NCBI RefSeq assembly: GCF_964355755.1
Contig: NC_092677.1
Span: 16,092,101 to 16,156,100, forward strand
DNA length: 64,000 bases
Reading direction: 5' to 3'
Source of the DNA: Antedon mediterranea
Lineage: Eukaryota; Echinodermata; Crinoidea; Comatulida; Antedonidae
In this document: positions 40,389 to 53,847 of the stretch, piece by piece
How positions within the stretch are numbered: the first letter of the stretch is position 1
Layout: every line of letters begins with the position of its first letter
Notes under the pieces: model-generated
Database searches by the model: none
Told to the model about the DNA's origin: nothing
Seen by the model: the letters and a program-made list of their open reading frames with translations, nothing else
Position numbers and translations under genes: made by a program

Positions 40389-40407
40389 TTGTTGTTGTTG
40401 TTGTTGT
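40389..40407 (+). repeat. (GTT)n microsatellite
   Basis: Six uninterrupted GTT units in intron 3. No other function is suggested. Confidence 0.85.
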
Positions 40408-43235
40408 GATCAAAAGTTTTTAGAAAATTGTAAACATCATAAAAAATCCAACGTCATGCTAATTCAAATTTCTAAAAACCAATTTAATTGCGAAATTTGT
40501 AAATGTCATCATCGTTATCGTATATTGTTTATAACTGTAGGTCCTTTTTTGCAGATTATATTCAAATTATTGGAACTTTATTGACATTTAAAAATATTCA
40601 TACTTGCAATGTTAAAACACTAAGTTTAAAATTCATGACGTTAGGAAAAATGTTGTGACGACTTGATATTATGTCACGAAATAACCACGAACATCTGGTT
40701 TCAAAGTAAATGCTTTTTTTGAATATCATTTTTAAAGTTAAATTTTTATACACGGATTATGAAATCGTAACTATTACCTTTAGGTAGGTATGTTGTTTCA
40801 AAATCATATTAAATTCCAATAATGACACCGATAATGGCATACTTATGAAATGAAAATTGTTTAATATTTATTAAATGTACACTTGAGTTTAAGGCCGAAT
40901 CATTTTAAAACATATGGCTATTTATTAAAGAAAAAATCTTATTTTAGCTTGGTTCCCACTAGCAATGCAAGCTATGCAGAACAGCCCATCTTTCAAGTAA
41001 TGAAAATATTATTCCCATTCAACTCGTAAACATATTCATTATTTGTATACTATTTTAATATGTTGTTGATATGTCAAAAACAAGTAATGATTGTTGTGTA
41101 TTCATTGTTCGTTTGTTGAAAAGCCTGACTTGTTAAACAGAACAGTAGACCTTTCTCCCAATTCAACTCATAAACATTATCATTATTTCTATGCTATGTT
41201 ACAGTATATAAAGGATTTTTTTACTTCACTTTAGTATAACGTAAAACACTTTTGACATGAACCTTTGCTAATCTGTGCTAACGAGCTTAAGAAAATCGTG
41301 ATTGCAACAAGTCAGTGTTATGTATTAAAAATCATTAGATGTTGAGAATTAGTTCAATTTGATTTAATAACAATTTCACCTTCGATTAAATTTATAATTT
41401 TTTTTTTTAACAACTAAAGTTCTTGAAAACTTATTTTCAATTAACAACAATATTGTTAAAATAAAGATGTATTTTCCACAAAAGATGAATTGATAAAAGT
41501 AAAGATGACTTAATAAAAATAAAGAAGAATTATTAAAAATATATAACGATGAATGACATAAAATGTTGAATAGGCCATTTTGTAGTTTTATAATGAAGTT
41601 ATTCACTTTTGGCACAAAAAAAAAAATTAGCAAATACTTGAATGATTCCTCTTTTCAAAAATGTAAAAAATAAAGCAAACCCATTCACTTCCAGACAATG
41701 AGTTTCTGGTTGACTATTTTTAACCTTTTTATCCAATTGATAACTATTATGTGACATTAAAATGGCCTTACAACAACAATGAAATGTTAACATTTAAATT
41801 AATCTATAGTTGTGTAACTCTGAAAGCTAAAATAAAATAATATTAGTAATAAAATACTGTTGACAGTTTTACAATTGTTTACAAATTTAATTCTTTATTT
41901 TGAAATCAATATAAGTTTATTATTTTTACAAACAACCTTGACAAAAAACAATTTTGCTTTGAGCAATTGTCAAGAAAATAGGATGATTAATTTCTTCGTG
42001 ATTACAATATGTCTTCGGAATAGAGCGTGGCTCACGGAACATTTATTAAAATGTCAATTCTTTAATGTGCAGAAGAAAGCGATGGGTTTAAATGATAATT
42101 ATTATGTCACTAATAGTTAGTTTGTATCATTCATCAAATAATATATCAAACAGAATTTATATTAGAAAGAGCTAGTGACATTGGCTAACATAGAATGGAA
42201 ATACACATTATTTATATGGCACAAACTGTATTGTTTAATATTATTGGTTTACTGTCCTTATTTTTTTTATCTGATAAACCATACTTTTGTTTACGTAGAT
42301 ATGAATTTTATGAAAATTTTTTTTTCAATTTTCTGACAGACATGTCTAAGACTTATGTACAATTACTGTAAATTTTTATTTGCAAATTAGTATCAGAATT
42401 AAAATGTTTTTGTATTATATTATATAATAAATTTCAACTATTGAAACTGAAATTGTAAAATACTTTGAATTGCAGTCACATTTTATGGCGAAATGTTAAT
42501 GCTCTTTTTTTTTAAATGACAATTGTTAATGTTTGCTGATATTTGTTCATGTCTTCATTTTCTTTTTATCCAATCTGATGGAATTAATAATTAAACTTGA
42601 CCTTGGTTTATACAGTGGTACCAATCTATACAGTATACCATCACTCCCCAGGCCAGGCTCTAGTTTGAAAAGGGAACTTTACTGTAAATAAAAAAGCAGG
42701 TTTACTCAAAACTAGTTACCAAAATAGAAACATCATTGCAGCTCTGAAAAATATTTTCCTTTTTATGTGATTATTTTCAACATTCTTTTCTAAGTTTTTG
42801 GAAAATCTAATTTGATGTATTATAAATTATCAGTAATAAGTGAAATAGATCCACTGGCGTTGGTTTTTTATATTGGCGTTCTTTTTATGAACAAAGATCT
42901 TCTTTCGTGGTATGGCGCATTGCAAATGCTCCGTTACATTTTGGTACTATTATAAAAGTCATTTTCTACTTAAGTGCCCTTAATTTAGTTTTTTTATCTA
43001 TGTATTTTGAATATTTGTTTTCAATGTAAGCATCAAATTCCTCGTTTTTCATGCAATTTGTGGTATTCATAGTTTTACAAAACGAGTTGGCTAATTTACG
43101 CAAGACAGAAAAGATGTTTAGAACATTACATTTTTCGAATTGTGCTTCACGTCCGTTTGTGATAGTGGTTATTGCATCGTGCTACAAATGTCAATGGTTT
43201 ATTAATACTCTCATTAAGGGCCTTCTAAATTGCAG

Positions 43236-43590
43236 ATGCTCATTTCAGCTGGCGGCTAGTCTTATTGCAGTGATGTTGTCTACTTTTTGAAACTAAGTTT
43301 GGAACATTAAAGAGCATCTGATTTTTGGCAGGTTACACAAATGTCAATTGTAGGCAGTAAATCTTGATGTTTAATTCAATAATTGTTGTACTATACCCGA
43401 AGCAGAAACTTGAAAATACCATTTTTGAATAAAATTTTTAAACCTGAAAAGATATCAGTCTAGTTGCAGTGATCCTAGCTGCAGTGATTAAAGACTATCC
43501 GATTTTTTAGCAGGTTGCAGTCTGAACCCAAAGAAACTTCCATTTTATTTTCAATAAAATGTTCAAACCTGCAAAGATATCAGTCTAGTA
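43236..43590. repeat. Direct repeat pair sharing GATATCAGTCTAGT
   Basis: AAACCTGAAAAGATATCAGT near 43440 recurs as AAACCTGCAAAGATATCAGT near 43563. Both are preceded by CTTG/CTTC, an ATTTT and an ATAAAA.TT stretch, and by a GCAGGTT word further upstream. AGTTGCAGTGAT and ATTGCAGTGATG are also repeated. It looks like two diverged units of about 120-190 bp. Confidence 0.55.
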
Positions 43591-46500
43591 AATCTAAATA
43601 CAAATCATAAATAATAACAATGATTTAATAATTATTATTCTTACTTGGCCTTATATATTTAATATTTTGGGTTAAAATCCAATTTTTCATTTCTGTTTTT
43701 CCCCATCTCTCACTTCCCCACCTCTTTAATATTTATATTTTTTTAACCTTTATACAACATTTTATACTATAAAATATATAATTATTTAGTTTGGTCAAGA
43801 TGATGATGATTTAAACTAACATTAAAATGAATAAATGATGATGATTATTAAATTATGGTGGTTTTTGGATAGAGAAACTCACTTCCTCACTCTATTCTCC
43901 CGTCTCATATCGTTTGAAATATTAAATTCTGTTTACTATAAGTGTGTAAATAAGTGCTAATTTGTTACAATCAATCACACCCGTATAGTACATAAAAGTT
44001 AGTGGTAGGTTACCCAGGCTGTAAGTAAGCTGAGTTAATTATCGCCCAAAGTTTATTTATCAATTAATTCAGGTGCGGACTGAGAAATAAGATAAGCAAT
44101 GGTCACTTTGTTTAATTATTTTTACACCACGCGATAATACACTGCAAACATATGCACATAATGTATATTTGTTTAAAAATATCAATCAATAATGTATTGA
44201 TTATCAAGTTTATCAATAGGTTACATGGTCAATGCTTTCAAATTGACCACCAAATGAAATATCCAAAATGCCTCTGAGCATAGTAGAATTGATGTGTGCT
44301 ATATATTCCTCATGAAAAAGCCTGTCTGATTTTTGTATTTGTTGTGTATTTACTTTGCTCAACTTTAGTACTACTTTTTTTGCTCCAGTTGGTTCAAAGA
44401 CAAGTTATTAAAATAGATAGTCTTGAATTTATTTTATCATGTACTTAATAGACGCAAAATGAAGCACGGCAACGATGAACAATTTATACGTAAATACATT
44501 TACTGAATGAGCGTCAAATTGAAATATATGGCGTTTGACAATGTAATGTTGTAGTTTGTCAGTTAAATTTTTATGTACAGATTACGTGCTCTAATTCTGT
44601 AGATAAATGTAATCCATAAAATTGACTAATACGATGTGTTCTATACTTTAAACCTATCTATATTAGTCCCAAGGCGTGCGTCTTGCTGGCACCCGCTATA
44701 TAATAAAGGTATATTGTCAAGTTTCATGGGTTTTCTTTAGCTCTTTCCGTACTCTTGAAATTGTTAAGAATAATCATAAATCTTGATTTTATCCCTGCCA
44801 TGTAATTATAATTGTGGATGCCAATTGTACAACTGTAACATGTTATTGTTAGAGTTAGATTCTAAATATGGACTACTGCAATTCTGCATAGAAATTTAGA
44901 AGACACTTGAGGATCCAGGTACATGAATAATTAATTTTTCTTTTCTCCTTTTGGTTCGGTAATCCTTGTCCTAAAAATAATTAAATTATAAGTTAAAAAT
45001 AATTTGTTATATTTAGTTTTTGTTTATTGAAATTTCTGCCAAATACTAAAAGACACCACAATTTTTCGCATTGCATATTGCAAAGCATGAAAATAAACCA
45101 AAGGTTTCCAATTATAGTAATTATATCACTGTACTATTCAAATCATTTAACTCATAAACGTTAATTATTTGTCTTAAATTTATTGTAATGAATTTTAAAA
45201 TTAGTAGGTTTTAAAGGTGGCTCTACATACCTTAAATCACCTTCTCTCACGCTTATAATTTGTCTTGTTCAATCATTTTAAGAAAAAAAGAAAATGTCTC
45301 GAGGCTTTAGGATCATAATCAGGTTTAACAATAAAATTATTGTTATATCAGAGTAATTTGTTTTCGTTCACAGTAATTCTTATTCTAAAATAACTTTTAG
45401 TAGCATTTAGTCGTCTGTTGTCTAATGATGCTCAACGAAATTGCTAATGTTTTAGGAAATCCACATCCATTCCAATCATCTTATTATGAAAATATAACAT
45501 AAGTTTGACTGTGTGTCTGCATATCATATATTCTATACCCAGCTGTAGTTTGTTATATGGATTAGAAGAAGGAAATGATCGGGAGGCAGAGTTCCGATGA
45601 AGGAGATTCTATAACAACTTTTTAAAATCATAAACCATAATTGAGAACATTTGATATTCCTGTGTGCATCGGTAAAATGTTAGTGATTACATCTGGTGAA
45701 AAACGAGGGTATAAAATCTATTTGATATTGAGTGATGGGATTAGATTTCTAAATGAACATGCCGGTAGTAATAAATGGAATCAAAACCCGTCCTAATTCA
45801 ACTGCTGTCTTGGGCCTGCTTTCTAGGCCTGGTTCTGTCATAACAGCTACTGTAAGACTGATGGATTTCCTACAGAAGTATATATACATTTATCCTCTAG
45901 CATTTTCAGTTTATCTTCTTCTCTGTCGCATGAACAATTTTTTAATCAGTATAAGTAACATATAATTGATTACTTAAGCCCACTTGACCCCTGTGACCTT
46001 GTTTTTATTGGTTGATCCTCTGGATTTGCCAGATTTCCTTCTATATCTATTATGGATGATTTTGTAATAGAGGATAAGTCCGCACCCCAGTATATGTACA
46101 GGTAATACTAGTGCGGCTTAACCACAATACAAGCACCTGTGTATGCTGTCAGATCTTGTGGCCAACACCTGCCTACTCTATTGCTTGTATCCGTCACTGT
46201 CATTTTTACCTTTCGCTAATCCTCTTGCAGAGCTCGCAACTATCTGGCAAACAGTAGACCTAAAGTTTAAGGAGGCTGTAAATTAAAGAACAGTGTCGAG
46301 ATTAATCATTGTACTTTCTCCATTTTCTTTGGTAACCTATTTTCGTAGCTAGATGCTGTTTATCACAACTGTAGGGAAAATGGAGAACGTTAAACAGAAA
46401 GATAAATGATGAGAAGTGCAAAAATAGTAGTAAAGGTAAACGCAGAATTATGAGGAAGTGGGACAACCAAAATGGGTCTAAATTTAATTAGCATAAACAT

Positions 46501-48079
46501 AGTTGTATTAGTTGTGTAGTACATTCATGCAATAAGTGTATGGAAAGAATACCGCTTTTATTGAGCCAAATTAATGCTGTGAAAGCAGCGCATCATCAAA
46601 AAGGAATCAGACACTGAACTTTAGTATACATAATTACTACATTATGTTGACAGGGTTTGGAAACAGAAATGCTATTTCTTTGTAAATGAATTCATAAATA
46701 TTTTTATTTTATTTTGAACTTCATACAATAGCGCATAAATGTCCATAACATGATTAAAACATTAAACCATGCCAAAATATTTAAATATGATTAAAAAAGG
46801 TTGTTAATAATATATAAATCAGTATTTTTTTTCTGTACATAAAAAAAATATTATATAAAGTTTGATAACCTCCTTGTACTTACTAAATATATATATACAT
46901 TTAGAATAATTTTTTAATCTGTTTATCAATGTTTTGCAAATTAAAGTATTTTATGATTATTGTGACTCAATCAAAATTAGTTGCCCTTTTCAAGTAGTTC
47001 AACTTACCTTAATTATTTATTTTTAGCTATTTAATATTCATAAACCAGTGATTTATTATTTATTGATTTCATGGTTTGATAAAATTATTTGGGTTTTAAT
47101 TCAATTAATAATTCCATCAATTAACTATATAGGCCTATTTATACATAATAAGTAAAATAAAAACAATATAGTTTGTAGTGTTTAATCCAATAAATCAAGT
47201 TCTAATTTTAAAGATTAATTTTCAATCTATTAAATCTGGCTTAATACTGTTCCAGTCAAATATTATATAAATAATTTTTTTTTAAATGTTTATGAGTTAA
47301 ATTGGGAGATTATTTTCATGAATTTTGCTAACATTTGGATTTGAAAAAGTGCCAAAACTATAAAATTTAGTATATAAGAAAATTAGCTTCAACTTATTCC
47401 GTCCCATGCCTAATCACGCATAGTGTGTGGTTTTACTAGAAATCAAGGAAAGAAGGATTTTGGAATTATCTTAACTGTAGGCAGTTGAGCCATGGCACAA
47501 CCTATAGCTTTTGTTCAGGAAACAATGCGACAAATTACTGTAATTTGAGCTACACTTAAGGTGATATTATGCCGCTTTAATATCCACATAAAGTAACCAA
47601 AAAATCCCTTTAATGTTTCCTTCACAGAAGGCTTAAGAAAGATGGACAGAACATATGGTTTATGCATGAGGAATTATTTCCTCCATGGCACATATGCTTG
47701 TTTATTTTATTGATATCCTTTTTTCAAATTATGAAATGAAATAAAAGGAAGACTGATGTACTGTACGTTTAATTAATAAGTCATCCTAGTAAACATGTCA
47801 TAATGTCTTAAGAATACCAGTAATATAAATAATAACAATTAAAACAAGGGACCATGTCAAAATTACTCTACTGCAGTTTACTGCAGTAGTAGTATTTTGT
47901 TTACTCTTTAATTTGTTTTTGCAATTATTTAGGTTTTCTTGTCTTTCTTCGACCAAAAATTGGATCGAAAAAAAATTTATTTACCTGAAAAACCTGAAAA
48001 AATTGGAATTTAAAGCAAAAAATGGTCAAATTGGCTGCCAGCCAATGGATTTTTGGTTGAATTTAACCATATATCATGT

Positions 48080-48240
48080 TATTTTATAAGTGAAAACATT
48101 TTTTTCCGGGTTTTTTTCTACGGAAGTGATTCACTTTATTAAAACTACAAAAAAACCTATTCAAAGTCTGATTTAATTAATCTTCATTTTTCATGTTTTT
48201 GGGGGACAATACATCTTTAAAGGAAAATTGGCAGATCAAT
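48080..48240. repeat. Diverged relative of the 9.5-kb dispersed repeat
   Basis: TTATAAGTGAAAACATTTTT, a T tract ending CTACGGAAGTGATTCA, AAAACTACAAAAAAACCTAT and ACATCTTTAAAGG correspond in order to 9490-9895. No coding capacity. Confidence 0.5.
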
Positions 48241-49911
48241 TTATTGTATATGTAGAACATTATTAAATGTTCAAATATGTTTTATCTCCATGGAGGACAA
48301 TTTTCATCTTATTACATTTTTTATGTACACTTATAATGTGTATAAAGTTTAAGTCTAAGTCATACCAGTAAATATGTCATTCTTTAGATACCACACCAGT
48401 AAATAATATGGTATTATAAGTCAAATGAAATTACAGTTTCCAATCATAGTCTCTTAACAATGAAAGAAAATATAATTTTTCTGTCTATACCTTCATATAT
48501 CATAATAACATTTATTTTTAAATATATGAATTTTAATGTTTTTACTACACTGTAGTAATTAGTCTTTATTTTTACATAATTTCCATAGTTTTACTAATTC
48601 ATTGCAGATTTTAAAGACATTCTGGAGTGGTTTTCGATAACTTTGTAGAATTTAAAAATGATTTGAATATTTTCTATTGTAAATATACTTTAACATTGTA
48701 AATCATTTTGTTGTTGTAATTTCTATATGGGAAAAATATGAGGAATTTTAATTGTTTTATGTTACTGTAATTCTTAAAAATACTAAAATTATAGTGAATA
48801 TATTTGCACCATTTTGTACTGTACTGTATGTTATGAAGTCAATATTTTATGTAATATATTTACTGTAGCATATGCTGGTAATTTACACAAACCAATGATC
48901 ATTTTATAAGAGCATTTTAGAATATGTCATATTTTTTTATGTGGAAATTGCTGTCATTATTGTACATGTTATGTACATTACTGAATCTCATCTAGGTCGT
49001 TGTCGGCGTATCATACTCAAAAAGTGATAAGATCAAACATATTGTTTGATACGTGGTCATAAGTTCATATTGATAATTGGTAGATCGTCTGCTTCGGATG
49101 GATCACTAGTTATTGCTGGTAATCCTTCGGTTGTTCCTGCGGGCAATCTGCGTGGCTCGTGCATTAAAAGAATGTAACAAATTTGCACTAATCTCTCTTC
49201 AGTAACGGGTCATACATCAACGTATCAACTGTGTATTTGAAAGCGGCTAGGCTTTTCCAGTCGTTCAGAACAGCTGTTGTTTCCTTAATGCAACCTGGCC
49301 TTGTCGCAGATATACAGTTATTACTATTTCCTTCTAGGAGTTATTAACAATGATTTGTTAAACACGATTGGGTTGTCACGTTTAATGACAATGACAAGGA
49401 TGTAGGTTACAGAACTAGAAATTCTTTTTAAACTTTCATTAAAACTAACCAATTACCTGTCAATGTATTCATTCTGTAATTATGAATTACTGTGATTTAT
49501 AATAATTTAATTTGTGTTTAATGCAAATTTGATTTTATTTTACGCAATATGTATCGCCATACAATTATAGTAGAAGCATTTTATTTCCATAGGGGTTGTC
49601 TCTAGGCACTCTATTATAAGTGAAGATGATACGTGTGTGACATCAGTATTTGTTATTTTTACTTTCTGTTATTTTTAAGTTCTTTGATTTATAATAATTT
49701 AATTTTTATTGAATGCAGTTTCTTAATTTTACTCTATTCAATGAATGTTATGTCCATTTATAATGCAATATTTCCATAGAAGGGTTGTTTCTTGTAAATC
49801 TTACAGTAAATATTTGTGAAGTGTTATTATAGTGGTTTTCAAAAATAAAACATTCAAAAATAAGGGTAACAACCTAAATTAAAGTCATTTTAGATAAAAC
49901 TTAAAAAAAAA

Positions 49912-50260
49912 AAAATGGAGATGGGCAAGACACAACCGATGGACAAAAAGAGTAAAAGAATTGGCAACCAAGAACTTGGTGTGGAGATGACAAAGACAAA
50001 AAGAAGGTGGGGAGAATATGGCATCAAGTGAAGACTGCCATCTGGTTGACAGTTTGAGAGAAGAGGAGTTGAAAAATGCTCGAGGAGGGTTACATCCAGC
50101 AGTAGGTGACATAATCTATGGTGATGATGATGTTATATACTTTTGTCACTATTTACCGCAGCAGTTTCTCAATACTGTACTTAATAGCAGCTTCTCCTCT
50201 GAACTTACAATATGCCACTCATATATCCAGTATCTATCAACATTTTACAGAAAATTTTAA
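49912..50260 (+). pseudogene. C-terminal remnant of a LINE reverse-transcriptase ORF
   Basis: One reading frame from 49916 gives WRWARHNRWTKRVKE, then a stop at 49988-49990, then in the same frame (from 50018) MASSEDCHLVDSLREEEL and a terminal GD. The motif W.WA.H..RWT.RV.E is typical of the extreme C-terminus of a group of non-LTR retrotransposon polyproteins, where it is usually WAGH.AR...NRWT.RV.EW. The sequence then runs into GGTGATGATGATG, a short microsatellite of the kind such elements often end with. The catalytic reverse transcriptase and endonuclease are absent, so it is a dead 5'-truncated copy preceded by an A13 run. The assignment is by motif memory only and is moderate. Confidence 0.5.
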
Positions 50261-51005
50261 AGCAACAGTAAATTTCAAATAATTTTTAGCTAATCAGAAG
50301 AAAACAATATTAAATAATAAAAATGATATATGGCATCTAAAGTATCTGATAGTTGAACTACAACAATCTGCAAATAATTTCCCTTGAACATACAAAACTT
50401 ATGAATATTAATGAGCTTATTAATTAGTTATGCGGGAGTATAAGAAACTTTCCCCTGGGTAGTAAGCAATTATCATCTGACAATGACCGACTTTCTCAAT
50501 CCATATTTAGTACTTTTATTGGATCAATCAAAACATTTAATCCAAATGAATTTGTTTCAACATCTGCGCAATCCATTTGAGATTTCTAGGTGAATTCCAA
50601 TACGGTACTAGCCCAACATAAAATTTCAATAAAAATCAATTAGACAACAATTTTACCTTTGTGCCAGTTGGTTAGCCACCAGAACACACTGGTTAATTAA
50701 AATTGAAATCTAAACGTCTAATGGGGGATATTAATTATGCATGTAGTTTTGTAATGTTCATTCCCATAACAAAAAGTCTTAGTAGTTATAGCTCTATAGC
50801 GGTTAGCCTTATAGTCTATCCGGCTTAGTAGATATAGAGCTGTCGCCTATTTATCACCTACTAGTAGATAGATATTTGATAGATTTTTTATAGTTGTTAG
50901 TAGATTTTTGCCTCATTAGCATATTTCGCGATGATATTAGTAGGCGACACCTACTAAATACAACTATGATTAGACTACCAATAATCTATCTAGAATGGAT
51001 TCTTA

Positions 51006-52105
51006 ATTGGCTATTATTTGGCTTTTAAAAATCTACATTAATTTGCTATTTATGGGCTATTAAAAATCTACTATTTAAATGACTATTATTGGGCTATTAA
51101 AAATCTGTATAAATTGGCTATTATTTGGCAATTAAAAATCTACATAAAATGGCTATAATTTGTCTACTTAAAATCTACATTATTTGGCTATTAATATACT
51201 ATTAAAAATCTACTAAATAATTGGCTATTATTCAACTACTAAAAATCTACATTATTTGCCTATTATTGGGCTATTAAAAATCTACATAAAAATGGCTATT
51301 ATTTGTCTACTAAAAATCTACATTATTTTGCTATTATTGGGCTATTAAAAATCTACTTAAAAATGGCTATTATTTGTCTACTAAAAATCTACATTATTTG
51401 GCTATTATTGGGCTATTAAAAATCTACATAAAAATGGCTATTATTTGTCTACTAAAAATCTACATTATTTGGCTATTATTGGGCTATTAAAAATCTACAT
51501 AAAAATGGCTATTATTTGTCTACTAAAAATCTACATTATTTGGCTATTATTGGGCTATTAAAAATCTACATAAAAATGGCTATTATTTGTCTACTAAAAA
51601 TCTACATTATTTGGATATTATTGGTCTATTAAAAATCTACTTAAAAATGGCTATTATTTGTCTACTAAAAATCTACATTATTTAGCTATTATTGGTCTAT
51701 TAAAAATCTACTTAAAAATGGCTATTATTTGTCTACTAAAAATCTACATTATTTGGCTATTATTGGGCTATTAAAAATCTACACTATTTGGCTATTATTG
51801 GGCTGTTAAAAATCTACTTAAAAATGGCTATTATTTGTCTACTAAAAATCTACATTATTTGGCTATTATTGGGCTATTAAAAATCTACATTATTTGGCTA
51901 TTATTGGGCTATTAACAATCTACATATAGATATTATTGGACTATTAAAAATCTACATATAACTATTATTGGGCTATTAACAATCTACATATAGATATTAT
52001 TGGGCTATTAAAAATCTACATATAAATTGGCTATTAAAAATCTACATAAATTAACTACTGTTAATTTAGATACTTAAAATCTACAGAAATTAAAAATCTA
52101 ATCTT
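51006..52105. repeat. ~35-bp minisatellite with 71-bp higher-order unit
   Basis: About 30 monomers of the pattern GGCTATTATTGGGCTATTAA plus AAATCTACATTATTT. In the central part two monomer types alternate: one with TTATTTGTCTACTAAAAATC and one with TTATTGGGCTATTAAAAATC. This makes a ~71-bp higher-order unit repeated nearly without change from about 51280 to 51840, with edges increasingly diverged. Homogeneous centre and decayed edges are what unequal exchange or slippage would produce. Confidence 0.9.
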
Positions 52106-52186
52106 TTCTGGCTAAAATACAGATACAGAACAATAATTCATCTTATTGGCAAATAACAAATGTATAATGACAATAATAATAACAAA

Positions 52187-52735
52187 TTAATTTTTTTCTC
52201 GTATTTGTAAACCTTAATCTTGTCCATACATATGCGAGTCCGAAAACTTTAAGCACATATTTTAACTCAGTTGGACATGTAAAAGGAAGAATACCAAACA
52301 ACAACAGTTACTTTTGTAACAATTTAGACTTATTAAGTGAAACAAGACATTAGTAAACCAAATATACAGTATACATTTTATAAATTTATTTAACAAAAAA
52401 TTAAGATAGTACATTATTTGTAAACCTTAATATCTTAACCATTGCACATGTTTTAACTCAGCTGGACATGTAAAAGGAAGAATACCAAACAACAACAACA
52501 GTTACTTTTGTAACAATTTAGACTTATTAAGTGAAACAAGACATTAGTAACCAAATATACAGTATACATTTTATAAATTTATTTAACAAAAAATTAAGAT
52601 AGTACAGTATTTGTCAACCTTAATATCTTAACCATAACATTGCACATGTTTTAACATCACTTTTGTAACAATCTAGACTTATCAAATGAAACAAGACACA
52701 GTATCCAAATATACAGTATACATTTTATTTAAACT
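52187..52735. repeat. ~192-bp direct repeats, about 2.8 copies
   Basis: GGACATGTAAAAGGAAGAAT recurs 191 bp apart (52273 and 52464), and TATTTGTNAACCTTAATATC recurs about 194 bp apart (52415 and 52609). Units also share GTAACAATTTAGACTTATTA, GAAACAAGACA and ATACAGTATACATTTTAT. The third copy has an internal deletion. Confidence 0.85.
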
Positions 52736-53089
52736 TCAAAATTCAAAACAATTCCTGAATGGAATTAGACCAGACAATAAGAAATGCACCAAATATTGTC
52801 ACTATTGACATGAAAAATTAATTACGCAAAAGCACACTTCACCATAAATTAATCATCTTTGCACTTGACCATCAAATTTGTACTTGTATAGGTTAAAGAT
52901 CGTCTCTCTGAAAAAATAATTGTTTAAACATTTTTTTGTTGAATATGCCATTTGAATTTGGCTATACAAGGGCTACCTACCAGTAACCTATTAACAGACT
53001 ATAAACAAACTGATAATAGCCAGTAACTATTAATAAACTATTTATTTTATATACTTAGGCCTACTAAGAATTATTACAAATAGATACAG

Positions 53090-53625
53090 TAGATATAGCT
53101 AGATGACCTAGGCCTCTAGGCCTAGATACTGCATTAGAAATCTATTATTTAAATATCACAGTTGTAATATCTATCAACTGCATACTTACAATAGCTATAC
53201 TAGGGCTACCAATAATAACCTATTAATAGACTAGGCTTAGGCCTATTAACAAACTGATAATAGGCCTAGGCAGCCCAGTATAACTATTTAGTATTAATAT
53301 TATAAACTAAAAAATCTATTTTATAATTGAACCCTGGGAAGTAGGCCTACAACTTGTGGCTTATTACTATGTTTTCATTTATGTACACACAACAACAACA
53401 AATAGGCAATGTAGGGCCTAGGCTAACTAGTAGTAGGCCTATAAGCCTAGGCTATAAAGTATATTAGGCCTAGGCTAGGCTATTATAATTATAAATTGAA
53501 TGAAAAATGCCTAGTGCAATTTAAAAAAGACTAGGCCTAGGCCAGGGCCTACCTAGCTTAGTAGCCTAGCCTAGGCCTACTAACTAATACAGGCCTGGCT
53601 AGCTTATAGAGCCTAGCTTCTAGCC
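53090..53625. repeat. Cluster of AGGCCT/CCTAGG palindromic words
   Basis: Words such as TAGGCCTA, CTAGGCCTAGG and AGGCCTAGGC occur repeatedly, for example near 53110, 53235, 53265, 53420, 53465, 53535 and 53570. The stretch is far denser than the window average, and the word is itself palindromic. No array periodicity is apparent. It lies inside the composite element between two tandem arrays. Confidence 0.6.
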
Positions 53626-53847
53626 TATCAAAAAGGAACACTTTAACTTTAACAAATAAAATGTAAAGATATGGATTGATTCACTTACCACTAAACTGAC
53701 ATTGTGGTTGGAATAAAAATAAACATTCATGGTCTGATCGAAAAGGCCTACAACAAGCGAATGCTCCTTTTTTCTCTGATCATCTGCATCGTGCCTGCTG
53801 CTGCTGCAAAACAGAAGCGGGAATTTGGGTGTAACAATTGTTATACA

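Noticed and set aside
51006-52105. 35-bp repeats considered as a CRISPR array
   Set aside because: Monomers are head to tail with no unique spacers; it is a minisatellite.
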